NCBI GenBank assembly: GCA_946482595.1
Contig: CAMLSD010000067.1
Span: 1-28,742, forward strand
Source: an uncultured Comamonadaceae bacterium
Lineage (GTDB): Bacteria; Pseudomonadota; Gammaproteobacteria; Burkholderiales; Burkholderiaceae
DNA length: 28,742 nucleotides
Direction of reading: 5' to 3'
A program made the position numbers and the translations under genes. Within the stretch, counting starts at the first letter, position 1. Every line of letters starts with the position of its first letter. This document shows, one piece after another, positions 15,867-24,053 of the stretch. The notes under the pieces are model-generated. The model was not told the origin of the DNA. It saw nothing but the letters and a program-made list of their open reading frames with translations, and made no database searches.

Positions 15867-16568
15867 ATGATCACCCTGCGCAAGGCCAGTGAACGCGGAT
15901 ACGCCGACCACGGCTGGCTCAAGAGTTTCCACAGCTTCTCGTTTGCGAACTACTACGATGCCGAGCACATGGGTTTCGGCAATCTGCGCGTCATCAACGA
16001 AGACCGCATCGCCGCGGGCACGGGCTTCGGCACGCACGGTCACCGCGACATGGAGATCATCTCGTATGTGCTCGAAGGAGAACTCGCGCACAAGGACTCG
16101 ATCGGCAACGGCGCAGCCATTGCGCCGGGCGAGGTGCAGCGCATGACCGCCGGCCGCGGGATCATGCACAGCGAGTACAACCATGCGCCCGACCAGACGA
16201 CCCACTTCCTGCAGATCTGGATCCTGCCCGACCAGCTCGGCATCTCGCCCGGCTATGAGCAGAAGGCCTTTCCCGACGAGGAAAAGCGCGGTCGCCTGCG
16301 TCTGGTGGCTTCACCCGACGGCCGGGAGGGCTCGGTCCGCCTGCATGCCGATGCAGCGATGTACGTGTCGCTGCTGGACGGCGCGCAGCGTGCCGAGCTC
16401 AGCCTGGATCCCGCACGCCTGGCCTATGTCCACGTGGCGCGCGGCGAGGTCACGGTGAACGGCCAGGCCTTGAGCGCCGGGGACGCCGCCAAGCTCGTCG
16501 GCGAAGCGCAGGTCGTGCTGGAGCACGGGCGCGGCGCCGAAGTGATCGTGTTCGACCTGGCTCGCTGA
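15867..16568 (+). CDS. Pirin family bicupin protein
   Basis: A 233-residue pirin. The N-terminal cupin has the metal-binding set H57, H59, H101 and E103 (TGFGTHGHRDMEII, RGIMHSEYN), as in pirins with quercetinase-like activity or redox-sensing roles. The C-terminal cupin is recognisable (YVSLLDGAQRAELSLDPARL) and lacks metal ligands, as usual. The ATG at 15867 follows a strong AAGGAG (15855-15860). The frame is open far upstream across the LysR gene, but that part is an antisense shadow. The flavin reductase gene starts 10 nt after its stop, and the LysR gene is divergent. Its substrate is unknown. Confidence 0.95.
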   Translation: MITLRKASERGYADHGWLKSFHSFSFANYYDAEHMGFGNLRVINEDRIAAGTGFGTHGHRDMEIISYVLEGELAHKDSIGNGAAIAPGEVQRMTAGRGIMHSEYNHAPDQTTHFLQIWILPDQLGISPGYEQKAFPDEEKRGRLRLVASPDGREGSVRLHADAAMYVSLLDGAQRAELSLDPARLAYVHVARGEVTVNGQALSAGDAAKLVGEAQVVLEHGRGAEVIVFDLAR

Positions 16569-16578
16569 AAGGAAACCC

Positions 16579-17169
16579 ATGACCCCCGTCCGCCTGATCG
16601 TCACGTCCGGCAGTGCGCGCAATGCTTCGCTGAACCGCAAGCTGGCCGCCGAGGCCGCCCGAATGCTGGCCGAGCAGGGCGCCGTCGTCACCGCGCTGGA
16701 TCTGCGCGAGCTGCAACTGCCGGTCTATGACGGCGACCTCGAGGCGGTTGGCATGCCCGCCGGCGCGGTGGCACTGCGCGACCTGTTTGCTGCACACGAC
16801 GGTGTGTTGATCGCCTCGCCCGAGTACAACGGGTTCGTCACGCCGCTGCTGCTCAATGCGCTGGACTGGGCCTCGCGCGTGCAGGCGACCGATGGCCAGC
16901 CGTCCGGGCTGGCGGCCATCAACGGCAAGGTGGCTGGGCTGGTCAGTGCCTCGCCCGGGGCTGCGGGCGGCATGCGTTCGCTGATGTTCCTGCGGTCCTT
17001 CCTGTCGATGAACCTGGGGCTGCATGTGGTGCCCGAGACCCATGCGGTGTCCGCGGCGCACCAGGCCTTCGACGAACGGGGCGCCCTGATCGAGCCGCGG
17101 CACCAGGCCGGCGTGCAGCGCGTGACCGCTTCACTGCTGCGAACGGCGGCGGCGCTGCGCGCGGCTTGA
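16579..17169 (+). CDS. NADPH-dependent FMN reductase (flavodoxin-like)
   Basis: A 196-residue flavoprotein of the FMN_red family, which reduces FMN or quinones and azo compounds with NAD(P)H. The phosphate-binding loop is GSARNASLNRKL (residues 11-22), and the isoalloxazine loop is SPEYNGFVTPLLLNALDW (about 81-98). The segment GKVAGLVSASPGAAGGMRSL near 117-136 matches the family's second flavin-side loop. AAAGGA lies just before the ATG. It is 10 nt after pirin, so they form an operon. Pirin plus a flavin reductase suggests a quinone- or redox-stress response; that is inferred from context. Confidence 0.93.
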   Translation: MTPVRLIVTSGSARNASLNRKLAAEAARMLAEQGAVVTALDLRELQLPVYDGDLEAVGMPAGAVALRDLFAAHDGVLIASPEYNGFVTPLLLNALDWASRVQATDGQPSGLAAINGKVAGLVSASPGAAGGMRSLMFLRSFLSMNLGLHVVPETHAVSAAHQAFDERGALIEPRHQAGVQRVTASLLRTAAALRAA

Positions 17170-17175
17170 TACATT
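17170..17175 (+). promoter_or_regulatory. Predicted -10 element for a leaderless DUF599 mRNA
   Basis: TACATT overlaps the stop of the flavin reductase gene region and is followed by the spacer GCCGGCC and the ATG at 17183. Both hexamer position and spacer match those at 4870-4882. No -35 is visible. Confidence 0.4.
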
Positions 17176-17182
17176 GCCGGCC

Positions 17183-17893
17183 ATGGATGCCGCGTTCAAG
17201 ATCATCACTCTGCTCCCCTGGACCGACTGGCTGGCCCTGGGCTGGTTTTTTGTCGCATGGGTGGCCTACGCGGTCTTCGCGCGGCGGCGCGGCCAGGCCG
17301 AAGGCTCGCTGCTGGCCACCACCAACGACTACCGGCGCCTGTGGATGCTGCAGACCACCGGCCGTGACGTGCGGGTGATCGACGGCATCGTGATCCAGAG
17401 CCTGTCGACCAGTCCGTCGTTTTTCGCATCGACCACCATCCTGATCATCGGCGGTCTGCTGGCTCTGCTGGGCACCAGCGACAAGGCGACCGAACTGGTG
17501 CGCGAGATCCCGTTTGCGGCGCGCACGTCCACGCTGGTCTTCGACCTGAAGCTGCTGCTGCTCACGGCGGTGTTCGTGTATGCGTTCTTCCGCTTCACCT
17601 GGTCGCTGCGGCAATACACCTTCGGCGCGCTGATGGTGGCCTCGGCCCCGGACCACCGCATCTTCGAAAGCGGCGAGGCCTCGCGCGAGGAATTCGCCAA
17701 CCGGGCCGGGCGCGTGGTGGGGCTGGCTGCGGAAACCTTCAACGACGGGCTGCGGGCCTACTACATGTCGTTTGCGGTGATCGGGTGGTTCTTCTCGCCG
17801 CTGTGGTTCGCACTCGGCACGGCCGCGGTGATCTATGTGCTGTTCCAGCGGGAGTTCCGCTCGGAAGTGCTGGAGGTGCTGAAGGCCCCCTGA
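17183..17893 (+). CDS. DUF599 family membrane protein
   Basis: A 236-residue inner-membrane protein of unknown function. It has four hydrophobic segments, near residues 13-33, 80-96, 118-140 and 197-222. Conserved-looking family features are NDYRRLWMLQTTGRDVRVIDGIVIQSLSTSPSFFASTTI in the first half (read from about residue 47 on) and FTWSLRQYTFGALMVASAP, then EFANRAGRV in the second. It starts 13 nt after the flavin reductase stop but lacks a ribosome-binding site; the TACATT 7 nt before ATG 17183 suggests its own leaderless transcript. A TTG three codons upstream is less likely. It is convergent with trhO. Confidence 0.85.
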   Translation: MDAAFKIITLLPWTDWLALGWFFVAWVAYAVFARRRGQAEGSLLATTNDYRRLWMLQTTGRDVRVIDGIVIQSLSTSPSFFASTTILIIGGLLALLGTSDKATELVREIPFAARTSTLVFDLKLLLLTAVFVYAFFRFTWSLRQYTFGALMVASAPDHRIFESGEASREEFANRAGRVVGLAAETFNDGLRAYYMSFAVIGWFFSPLWFALGTAAVIYVLFQREFRSEVLEVLKAP

Positions 17894-17912
17894 GCCTCGC
17901 GATGCGCGCGAC

Positions 17913-18647
17913 TCAGCGCACAGGGTCCAGCGTGTGCCCGAGGGCTTCGCGTTCGTCGAACACGAAGCAGCTGCCGCGGTAATGCTGCGAGCCGGCTTCC
18001 TCGAAGTATTTCAGGATGCCGCCTTCGAGCTGGTAGACGTGCTCGACACCGGCCTCGCGCATGAAGATCGCAGCCTTCTCGCAGCGGATGCCGCCGGTGC
18101 AGTAGCTCACGACGGTCTTGCCCTGCAGTTCGTCCCGGTGGTCGAGCACGGCCTGGGGAAAGTCGCTGAAGCGGGTGATGCGCCAGTCGATGGCGCCGTC
18201 GAAGGCGCCATGATCGACCTCGAAGGCGTTGCGGGTGTCCAGCGTGACGACCGGGCGCCCGGCATCGTCCACGCCGGCATCGAGCCAGCGGCGCAACGTG
18301 CGGGCATCGACCGCGGGCGCGCGGCCGAGTTCGGGCCGGATGGTCGGATGGTTCATGCGGATGATCTCGGCCTTGACCTTCACCAGCATCTTGCGAAAGG
18401 GCACGGTGTCGGACCAGCTTTCCTTCGGCGCCAGGTCGGCCAGGCGCGCATCGGTGCGCAGCCAGTCGACAAACCCGCGCACGCCGGCCTGCGGTCCCGC
18501 CAGGAACAGGTTGATGCCTTCGGGTGCCAGCAGCACCGTGCCGCGCAGGTCGCCGGCCAGCGCCCGGGCGTGGATCTGGTCGCGCAGCAGGGGGCAGTCG
18601 TCGAGGGCGACGAACTTGTAGGCCGAGATGTTGAGGATGGGTTTCAC
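17913..18647 (-). CDS. trhO: tRNA uridine(34) hydroxylase TrhO (rhodanese-type)
   Basis: A 244-residue protein of the YceA/TrhO family, which hydroxylates U34 of certain tRNAs to ho5U using oxygen. An N-terminal acylphosphatase-like domain ([10 protein letters not shown]..., [16 protein letters not shown]) precedes a rhodanese domain (about residues 125-220). The catalytic loop is C183-T-G-G-I-R-C189. The start is GTG at 18647: the frame runs far upstream without stop, but that part is antisense to dnaE, and [11 protein letters not shown] is the family N-terminus. TAAAAT sits 7 nt before the GTG, which supports a leaderless start there. It is divergent from dnaE with 63 nt between starts. Confidence 0.95.
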   Translation of the reverse strand: MKPILNISAYKFVALDDCPLLRDQIHARALAGDLRGTVLLAPEGINLFLAGPQAGVRGFVDWLRTDARLADLAPKESWSDTVPFRKMLVKVKAEIIRMNHPTIRPELGRAPAVDARTLRRWLDAGVDDAGRPVVTLDTRNAFEVDHGAFDGAIDWRITRFSDFPQAVLDHRDELQGKTVVSYCTGGIRCEKAAIFMREAGVEHVYQLEGGILKYFEEAGSQHYRGSCFVFDEREALGHTLDPVR

Positions 18648-18654
18648 CGGCCCG

Positions 18655-18660
18655 ATTTTA
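18655..18660 (-). promoter_or_regulatory. Predicted -10 element for a leaderless trhO mRNA
   Basis: On the minus strand TAAAAT is followed by the 7-nt spacer CGGGCCG and the GTG at 18647. It supports both the GTG start and a leaderless transcript. No matching -35 is apparent. Confidence 0.45.
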
Positions 18661-18698
18661 CGTGGCCGAACGGCGGGAGCGCCGGGCACCCAGGCTCC

Positions 18699-18704
18699 TA
18701 GAAT
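18699..18704 (+). promoter_or_regulatory. Predicted -10 element for a leaderless dnaE mRNA
   Basis: TAGAAT is followed by the 6-nt spacer CGGGGC and the dnaE ATG at 18711. No ribosome-binding site lies between. The divergent trhO -10 is 39 nt away. Confidence 0.5.
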
Positions 18705-18710
18705 CGGGGC

Positions 18711-21700
18711 ATGCCTTTCGTTCATCTTCGCACCCACACCGAGTTTTCCGTCGTCGACGGCACGCTGCGCATCGACGACCTGGTCGAGGCCGCCGCCGCA
18801 GACGCCCAGGTGGCCCTGGCCATCAGCGACCTCAGCAATCTCTTCGGCGCCGTCAAGTTCTATTCGGCGGCCCGCGACGCCGGGGTCAAGCCGGTGATCG
18901 GTGCCGATGTGTGGCTGGAGCCGGAGGCCGTGGGCGGGGCCGGAGAGCGCCAGCCCAGCCGCCTGCTGCTGCTGATCCAGAGCCGGCAGGGCTACCTCAA
19001 CCTGTGCGAGCTGCTGGCGCGTGGCTGGACCCAGAACGTCAATCGGGCGCAGGCGTGGCTCAAGTGGGAGTGGCTGCAGCACCTGGGCGACGGCCTCATC
19101 GCACTGTCCGGTGCCGAGCACGGCGCCGTCGGCCAGGCACTGATGGGGCGTGACCCACAACGCGCCCGCGCGCTGGCCTCGCGGCTGGCGCAGCTCTTCC
19201 CCCAGCGCTTCTACATCGAGGTGCAGCGGGCCGGTCAGCCGGGCAACGAGGCCCATGTGCGCCTGGCGGTGCCGCTGGCGGCCGAACTCGGCCTGCCGGT
19301 GGTGGCCACCCATCCGGTGCAGTTCCAGACGCCCGATGACTTCGAGGCGCACGAGGCCCGGGTGTGCATCGCCGAGGGCGAAACCCTGACCAACCCGCGT
19401 CGCATCAAGCGCTTCACGCGCGAGCAGTATTTCAAGTCGCAGGCCGAGATGGCCGCACTGTTTGCCGACCTGCCCGCCGCCATCGACAACACCGTCGAGA
19501 TCGCGCGCCGGTGCAACCTGTCGCTGGTGCTGGGCAAGCCGCAGCTGCCCGACTTCCCGACACCGGAGGTCGACGGGCGGCGCATGGAGCCGCAGGAGTA
19601 CTTCCGCTACGCCTCGCACGAAGGGCTGAAGGAGCGGCTGGTGCAGCTCTACCCGGACGAGGCTGAACGCGAGCGCCAGCGTCCCGTCTACGTCGAGCGG
19701 CTCGAGTTCGAGATCAACACGATCCTGAAGATGGGCTTCCCGGGTTACTTCCTGATCGTGGCGGACTTCATCAACTGGGCCAAGAACAACGGCTGCCCGG
19801 TCGGCCCCGGCCGGGGCTCAGGTGCGGGTTCGCTGGTGGCCTATGCACTCAAGATCACCGACCTGGACCCGCTGCGCTACAACCTGCTGTTCGAGCGCTT
19901 CCTGAACCCCGAGCGGGTGTCGATGCCTGACTTCGACGTCGACTTCTGCCAGGGCAACCGTGACCGCGTGATCGACTACGTCAAGGACAAGTACGGCCGC
20001 GAGGCCGTCTCGCAGATCGCGACCTTCGGCACCATGGCCGCCAAGGCCGCGCTGCGCGACGTGGGCCGTGTGCTGGGCATGGGCTATGGCCACGTCGACG
20101 GCATTGCCAAGCTGGTGCCGGCGCCGCCGGGCAAGACGGTCACGCTCAAGCGCCCGGGCGACAAGCCCGACAGCAGCGTGATCTACGCCCGCAAGGAAGC
20201 GCCCGAGATCGAGGAACGCGAGAAGAACGAGGAGGAAGTCGCCGAACTGCTGTCGCTGGCCGAGCGGGTCGAGGGCATGGTGCGCAACATCGGCATGCAT
20301 GCCGGCGGCGTGCTGATCGCCCCGGGCAAGATCACCGACTTCTGCCCGCTGTACATGCAGCCGGGCAGCGAATCGGCGGTGTCGCAGTACGACAAGGATG
20401 ACGTCGAGGCCATCGGCCTGGTGAAGTTCGACTTCCTGGGACTGGCCACGCTCACCATCCTCGAGATGGCGCGCGAGTTCATCGTGGCACGCCACCCCGA
20501 CCAGAAGGACTTTGCCTTCGAGAAGCTGCCGCTGGATGACCGGGCGTCGTACCAGCTTCTCAGTGAAGGCAAGACCGTGGCCGTGTTCCAGCTGGAAAGC
20601 CGCGGCATGCAGGGCATGCTGCGGGACGCCAAGCCCAGCGTCTTCGAGGACATCATCGCGCTGGTGGCCCTGTATCGCCCCGGCCCGATGGACCTGATCC
20701 CCAGCTTCTGTGCGCGCAAGCACGGTCGCGAAGAGGTGGTCTATCCCCATCCGCTGATGGAAGAAGTGCTCAAGGAGACCTACGGCATCATGGTCTACCA
20801 GGAGCAGGTCATGCAGGTGGCCCAGCGCCTGGGCGGCTACTCGCTCGGTGGCGCCGACCTGCTGCGCCGCGCGATGGGCAAGAAAAAGCCCGAGGAGATG
20901 GCCAAGCACCGGATCATCTTTGCCGAGGGCGCGGCAAAAAACGGCATTGCGCCGGACCTCGCCAACGAGATCTTCGACTTGATGGAGAAGTTCGCGGGCT
21001 ACGGCTTCAACAAGTCGCATGCCGCCGCCTATGCCCTGCTGGCCTATCACACGGCCTGGCTGAAGGTGCACTACACGTCCGAGTTCTTTGCAGCCAACAT
21101 GAGCGTGTCGATCGACGACACCGACAAGCTCAAGATCTTTTTCGACGATGCGGTGCAGAACTTCGGCATCACCTTCGAGATGCCTGACGTCAACACCGGC
21201 ACCTACCGCTTCGAGCCCACCGGCAAGCGGTCGGTGCGCTACGGGCTGGGGGCCATCAAGGGGACGGGACAGGGCGCCATCGAGGCCATCGTGCAGGCCC
21301 GGCAGGAGGGCGGCCCGTTCCGCAGCTTCTTCGACTTCTGTGCCCGCATCGACCGCTCGCGCATCAACAAGCGCGTGGTGGAGGCACTCATCAAGGCCGG
21401 CGCCTTCGACGCCATCGAGCCGAACCGCGCCTCACTGATGGCCAGCGTGTCGCTGGGCTTCGACTTTGCCGACACCCAGGCAGCCAACGCCGACCAGGGC
21501 GGGCTGTTCGACTTCGGCGACGCGCACGGCTCGTCCACCCAGGAGCCTGACCTCGTGAGCGTGGAGCCCTGGAGCATCAAGACCCGACTGATGAACGAAA
21601 AGCCGGCGATCGGCTTTTACCTGTCCGGGCACCTGTTCGACGAATACGCCGGTGAGGTGCGGCAGTTCGCCCGCCGCAAGATCGCCGACCTGGTCGACTC

Positions 21701-22229
21701 GCGCGAACCGCAGATCCTGGCCGGTATCGTGAGCGACCTGCGCATCGTCAATGGCCAGCGCGGGCGCGTGGCGATCTTCAAGCTCGACGACAAGAGCGAA
21801 ACGATCGAGACGGTCGCCAGCGAAGACCTGCTCGATGCCCACCGTGACCTGTTCAAGGACGACGAACTGCTGGTCGTGCTCGGCAAGGTCCAGCCCGATC
21901 GCTTCTCGGGCGGGCTGCGGCTGAACGTGCAACAGGTCTGGGACATGGCCGCGGCACGGTGCCGCTACGGCCGCTATCTGCGCGTGGCGGTCAACGGCAG
22001 TGTGCCGGCGGTCAAGGACCTGGTGCAGGCCCACCCGCCCAAGCGCCTGGCCACCGAACACGGCGAGCTGATCCAGGGCCTGCCGGTGCGGCTGTCGCTG
22101 CGCCGTGAACGGGCCTGCGGTGAACTCGACCTGGGTGACGGGGCGCGCTTCTATCCGACCGACGAAGCCCTGCTGCACTGGAAGGAAGGCGCGCCCCACG
22201 GTGAGGCCACCGTGGTGTACGAAGGCTGA
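18711..22229 (+). CDS. dnaE: DNA polymerase III alpha subunit
   Basis: The 1172-residue catalytic subunit of the replicative polymerase. An N-terminal PHP domain ([20 protein letters not shown]) has lost most metal ligands (ISDLSNLFG), as in E. coli DnaE. The polymerase core has [16 protein letters not shown] and [14 protein letters not shown] with catalytic D407 and D409; the third aspartate is D574 (KFDFLGL). Further on come the HhH region, a clamp-binding motif QGGLF (residues 929-933), the OB-fold, and a C-terminal tau-binding region. Length is normal for the family. The ATG at 18711 matches the family start (MPFVHLRTH). It has no Shine-Dalgarno sequence and a -10 box only 6 nt upstream. 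Confidence 0.98.
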   Translation: MPFVHLRTHTEFSVVDGTLRIDDLVEAAAADAQVALAISDLSNLFGAVKFYSAARDAGVKPVIGADVWLEPEAVGGAGERQPSRLLLLIQSRQGYLNLCELLARGWTQNVNRAQAWLKWEWLQHLGDGLIALSGAEHGAVGQALMGRDPQRARALASRLAQLFPQRFYIEVQRAGQPGNEAHVRLAVPLAAELGLPVVATHPVQFQTPDDFEAHEARVCIAEGETLTNPRRIKRFTREQYFKSQAEMAALFADLPAAIDNTVEIARRCNLSLVLGKPQLPDFPTPEVDGRRMEPQEYFRYASHEGLKERLVQLYPDEAERERQRPVYVERLEFEINTILKMGFPGYFLIVADFINWAKNNGCPVGPGRGSGAGSLVAYALKITDLDPLRYNLLFERFLNPERVSMPDFDVDFCQGNRDRVIDYVKDKYGREAVSQIATFGTMAAKAALRDVGRVLGMGYGHVDGIAKLVPAPPGKTVTLKRPGDKPDSSVIYARKEAPEIEEREKNEEEVAELLSLAERVEGMVRNIGMHAGGVLIAPGKITDFCPLYMQPGSESAVSQYDKDDVEAIGLVKFDFLGLATLTILEMAREFIVARHPDQKDFAFEKLPLDDRASYQLLSEGKTVAVFQLESRGMQGMLRDAKPSVFEDIIALVALYRPGPMDLIPSFCARKHGREEVVYPHPLMEEVLKETYGIMVYQEQVMQVAQRLGGYSLGGADLLRRAMGKKKPEEMAKHRIIFAEGAAKNGIAPDLANEIFDLMEKFAGYGFNKSHAAAYALLAYHTAWLKVHYTSEFFAANMSVSIDDTDKLKIFFDDAVQNFGITFEMPDVNTGTYRFEPTGKRSVRYGLGAIKGTGQGAIEAIVQARQEGGPFRSFFDFCARIDRSRINKRVVEALIKAGAFDAIEPNRASLMASVSLGFDFADTQAANADQGGLFDFGDAHGSSTQEPDLVSVEPWSIKTRLMNEKPAIGFYLSGHLFDEYAGEVRQFARRKIADLVDSREPQILAGIVSDLRIVNGQRGRVAIFKLDDKSETIETVASEDLLDAHRDLFKDDELLVVLGKVQPDRFSGGLRLNVQQVWDMAAARCRYGRYLRVAVNGSVPAVKDLVQAHPPKRLATEHGELIQGLPVRLSLRRERACGELDLGDGARFYPTDEALLHWKEGAPHGEATVVYEG

Positions 22230-22293
22230 ATGGCACCGGACCTGCACGCTCGGCCCCCGTGTTTGCCGGGGTGTTCCCGGGTGAAGCCCTGGC

Positions 22294-22299
22294 TACACT
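22294..22299 (+). promoter_or_regulatory. Predicted -10 element for a leaderless patatin-like mRNA
   Basis: TACACT is followed by GCGGCGC and the ATG at 22307. This is the same hexamer as before the M48 gene. The 77-nt dnaE-patatin gap also holds a small stem (CCCCG 22255-22259, CGGGG 22267-22271) that may weakly terminate dnaE. Confidence 0.45.
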
Positions 22300-22306
22300 G
22301 CGGCGC

Positions 22307-23521
22307 ATGACGCAACCAGTGACCACAGGGCTGCTGCTGACCGGAGGGGGAGCACGTGCGGCCTATCAGGTGGGCGTGCTGCAGGCGCTGGCCGATCTGA
22401 TGCAGGACAGCGGCCACGGCGCCGGCGGCAATCCGTTCCCGATCATCGTGGGCACCTCGGCCGGTGCCATCAACGGGTCGGCGCTGGCCTGCGGGGCAGA
22501 CAACTTCGTCGAGTCGGTGCGGCAACTGTGCGCCGTGTGGGAAGGCTTTCATGCCGAGCAGGTCTACCGGGCCGATTCCTTCGGCGTGATTCGCACGGGG
22601 GCACGCTGGTTGTCGATGCTGTCGCTGGGCTGGGTGATCGCCCGCTGGCACCGCGCCCGACCGCGCTCGCTGCTGGACAACGCCCCGCTGGCCGAGCTGC
22701 TGTCGAACCTGCTCGAAATGCGCCGGATCGACTATGTGATGCGCCAGGGCCACCTGCGGGCGCTGGCCGTCACAGCCTCGAGCTACACCACCGGCCATCA
22801 CGTCACCTTCTACCAGAGCCGCGAGAACATCCTGCCCTGGACCCGCACGCAGCGCGTGGCCGTGCGCACGCGCATCACCCGGGACCACCTGCTGGCGTCG
22901 TCGGCCATTCCTTTCGTGTTTCCGGCCACGGCCCTGCCGTTCGAGGGCGACTCGGAGTACTTCGGCGACGGCTCGATGCGTCAGACTGCCCCCGTGTCTC
23001 CGGCGGTGCACCTGGGTGCACAACGCATCCTGGTGATCGGCGCAGGCCGCATGCATGAGCCGGCCGACCGGCTGCGGCGGGTCTCGCGCGAGTATCCGAG
23101 CCTGGCCCAGGTGGCAGGCCATGCGCTGTCGAACATCTTTCTCGATGCGCTGTCGGCGGACGTCGAGCGCCTGCAGCGCATCAACAACACGCTGTCGCTG
23201 CTGAGCCCCGAGGCCCGCAGCCGCACCGCCCTGCGACCGATCGATGTGCTCGTGATCGCACCAAGTCAACGCCTGGACGACATCGCGGGGCGCCATGTGG
23301 GTGATCTGCCCGCGCCGATCCGCGCGCTGCTGCGCGGCATCGGTGTGTCGACCGATCCACGTGACGGTCGGGGCTCGGCGCTGGCAAGCTACCTGCTGTT
23401 CGAGCCTGGCTACACGGTGGAACTGATGCGCCTGGGTCGTGACGACACGCTGGCACGGCGCGATGAGGTCTTGCGGTTTTTCGGCTGGGACCAGCCGGCG
23501 CACGGGCGTGCAGCCGCCTGA
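22307..23521 (+). CDS. Patatin-like phospholipase family protein
   Basis: A 404-residue serine hydrolase of the patatin/RssA type, with a Ser-Asp dyad. The oxyanion loop is LTGGGARAAYQVGVLQAL (residues 11-28), the nucleophile elbow is GTSAGA with S51, and the catalytic Asp is D221 in FGDGSMRQTAPVSPA. No signal peptide is visible, so it is likely cytoplasmic or membrane-associated. It probably cleaves lipid acyl esters; the substrate is unknown. The C-terminal part beyond about 230 is family-specific. ATG 22307 is chosen because the patatin fold starts directly after it and a -10 hexamer lies 7 nt before. It is downstream of dnaE and convergent with the ComEA-like gene. Confidence 0.92.
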   Translation: MTQPVTTGLLLTGGGARAAYQVGVLQALADLMQDSGHGAGGNPFPIIVGTSAGAINGSALACGADNFVESVRQLCAVWEGFHAEQVYRADSFGVIRTGARWLSMLSLGWVIARWHRARPRSLLDNAPLAELLSNLLEMRRIDYVMRQGHLRALAVTASSYTTGHHVTFYQSRENILPWTRTQRVAVRTRITRDHLLASSAIPFVFPATALPFEGDSEYFGDGSMRQTAPVSPAVHLGAQRILVIGAGRMHEPADRLRRVSREYPSLAQVAGHALSNIFLDALSADVERLQRINNTLSLLSPEARSRTALRPIDVLVIAPSQRLDDIAGRHVGDLPAPIRALLRGIGVSTDPRDGRGSALASYLLFEPGYTVELMRLGRDDTLARRDEVLRFFGWDQPAHGRAAA

Positions 23522-23539
23522 CGGCCGGGTGCAGAAGGC

Positions 23540-23565
23540 AAAACGCCCCTGCAGGGCAGGGGCGT
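23540..23565 (-). terminator. Terminator of the ComEA-like gene (between convergent genes)
   Basis: A perfect 10-bp stem, ACGCCCCTGC (23543-23552) and GCAGGGGCGT (23556-23565), with a 3-nt loop lies between the patatin-like and ComEA-like stop codons. On the minus strand the stem is followed by TTTT, giving a short T-run for the ComEA-like transcript. On the plus strand no T-run follows, so its effect on the patatin transcript is uncertain. Confidence 0.7.
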
Positions 23566-23590
23566 CGGCGCTAAGCTCGGGCGAAGCCGC

Positions 23591-23923
23591 TTACTTCTTC
23601 GGTGCGGCCTTGTCGGTGGCCTTGTCAGCCGGCTTGTCGGCCGCCTTGGCCGCGGCGCCGTCGTACGAGGCACCGTTCACCGTCAGACCTTCGCTGGACA
23701 GGCGCGCCGCGCTGCCAGGGCCCACGCCGGGGACCCGGTCGATGAGGTCGTTCCAGTCCTTGAAGGCGCCGGTCTTGCGGGCTTCGAGGATCTTGGTGGA
23801 CATCTTGGTGCCCACGCCCTTGACGGTTTCGAGCTGGGCCTGGTCGGCCTTGTTGACATCGACGGCCGCCATGGCCAGGGTGGTGATGCAGGCCAGCACG
23901 CCGGCCATGAGTTGCTTCAACAT
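23591..23923 (-). CDS. ComEA-like helix-hairpin-helix secreted DNA-binding protein
   Basis: A 110-residue small protein with a signal peptide (MLKQLMAGVLACITTLAMA, about residues 1-19). After it comes a ComEA-type tandem helix-hairpin-helix domain: VDVNKADQAQLETVKGVGTK (21-40) and then LIDRVPGVGPGSAARL (60-75). ComEA proteins bind incoming double-stranded DNA in the periplasm during natural transformation. It ends in an unusual Lys/Ala/Asp tail (about 91-110) with K-A-A-D-K-P-A-D-K-A-T-D-K spacing. ATG 23923 follows a strong GGGGAGGAA site. No comEC or pilus genes lie in the window, so a role in DNA uptake is inferred only from the domain. Confidence 0.9.
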   Translation of the reverse strand: MLKQLMAGVLACITTLAMAAVDVNKADQAQLETVKGVGTKMSTKILEARKTGAFKDWNDLIDRVPGVGPGSAARLSSEGLTVNGASYDGAAAKAADKPADKATDKAAPKK

Positions 23924-24053
23924 GCGATTTCCTCCCCTTTCGGGTTTCGTTGTGAGTGAGTGCCTTCCGGAGGACCCTTCAGGCAACGCGCAGTCTAGGC
24001 AAGGTCGATGTAACCGTCTTGCCACATCCGGGTCTTTGATGTGACCGTGGGTT

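Noticed and set aside
19818..21071. A 417-codon minus-strand open frame inside dnaE
   Set aside because: It is antisense to the conserved polymerase core, and its product resembles no family.
22151..23503. A 450-codon minus-strand open frame opposite the patatin-like gene
   Set aside because: The plus-strand reading has intact catalytic motifs, whereas this one is a compositional shadow.
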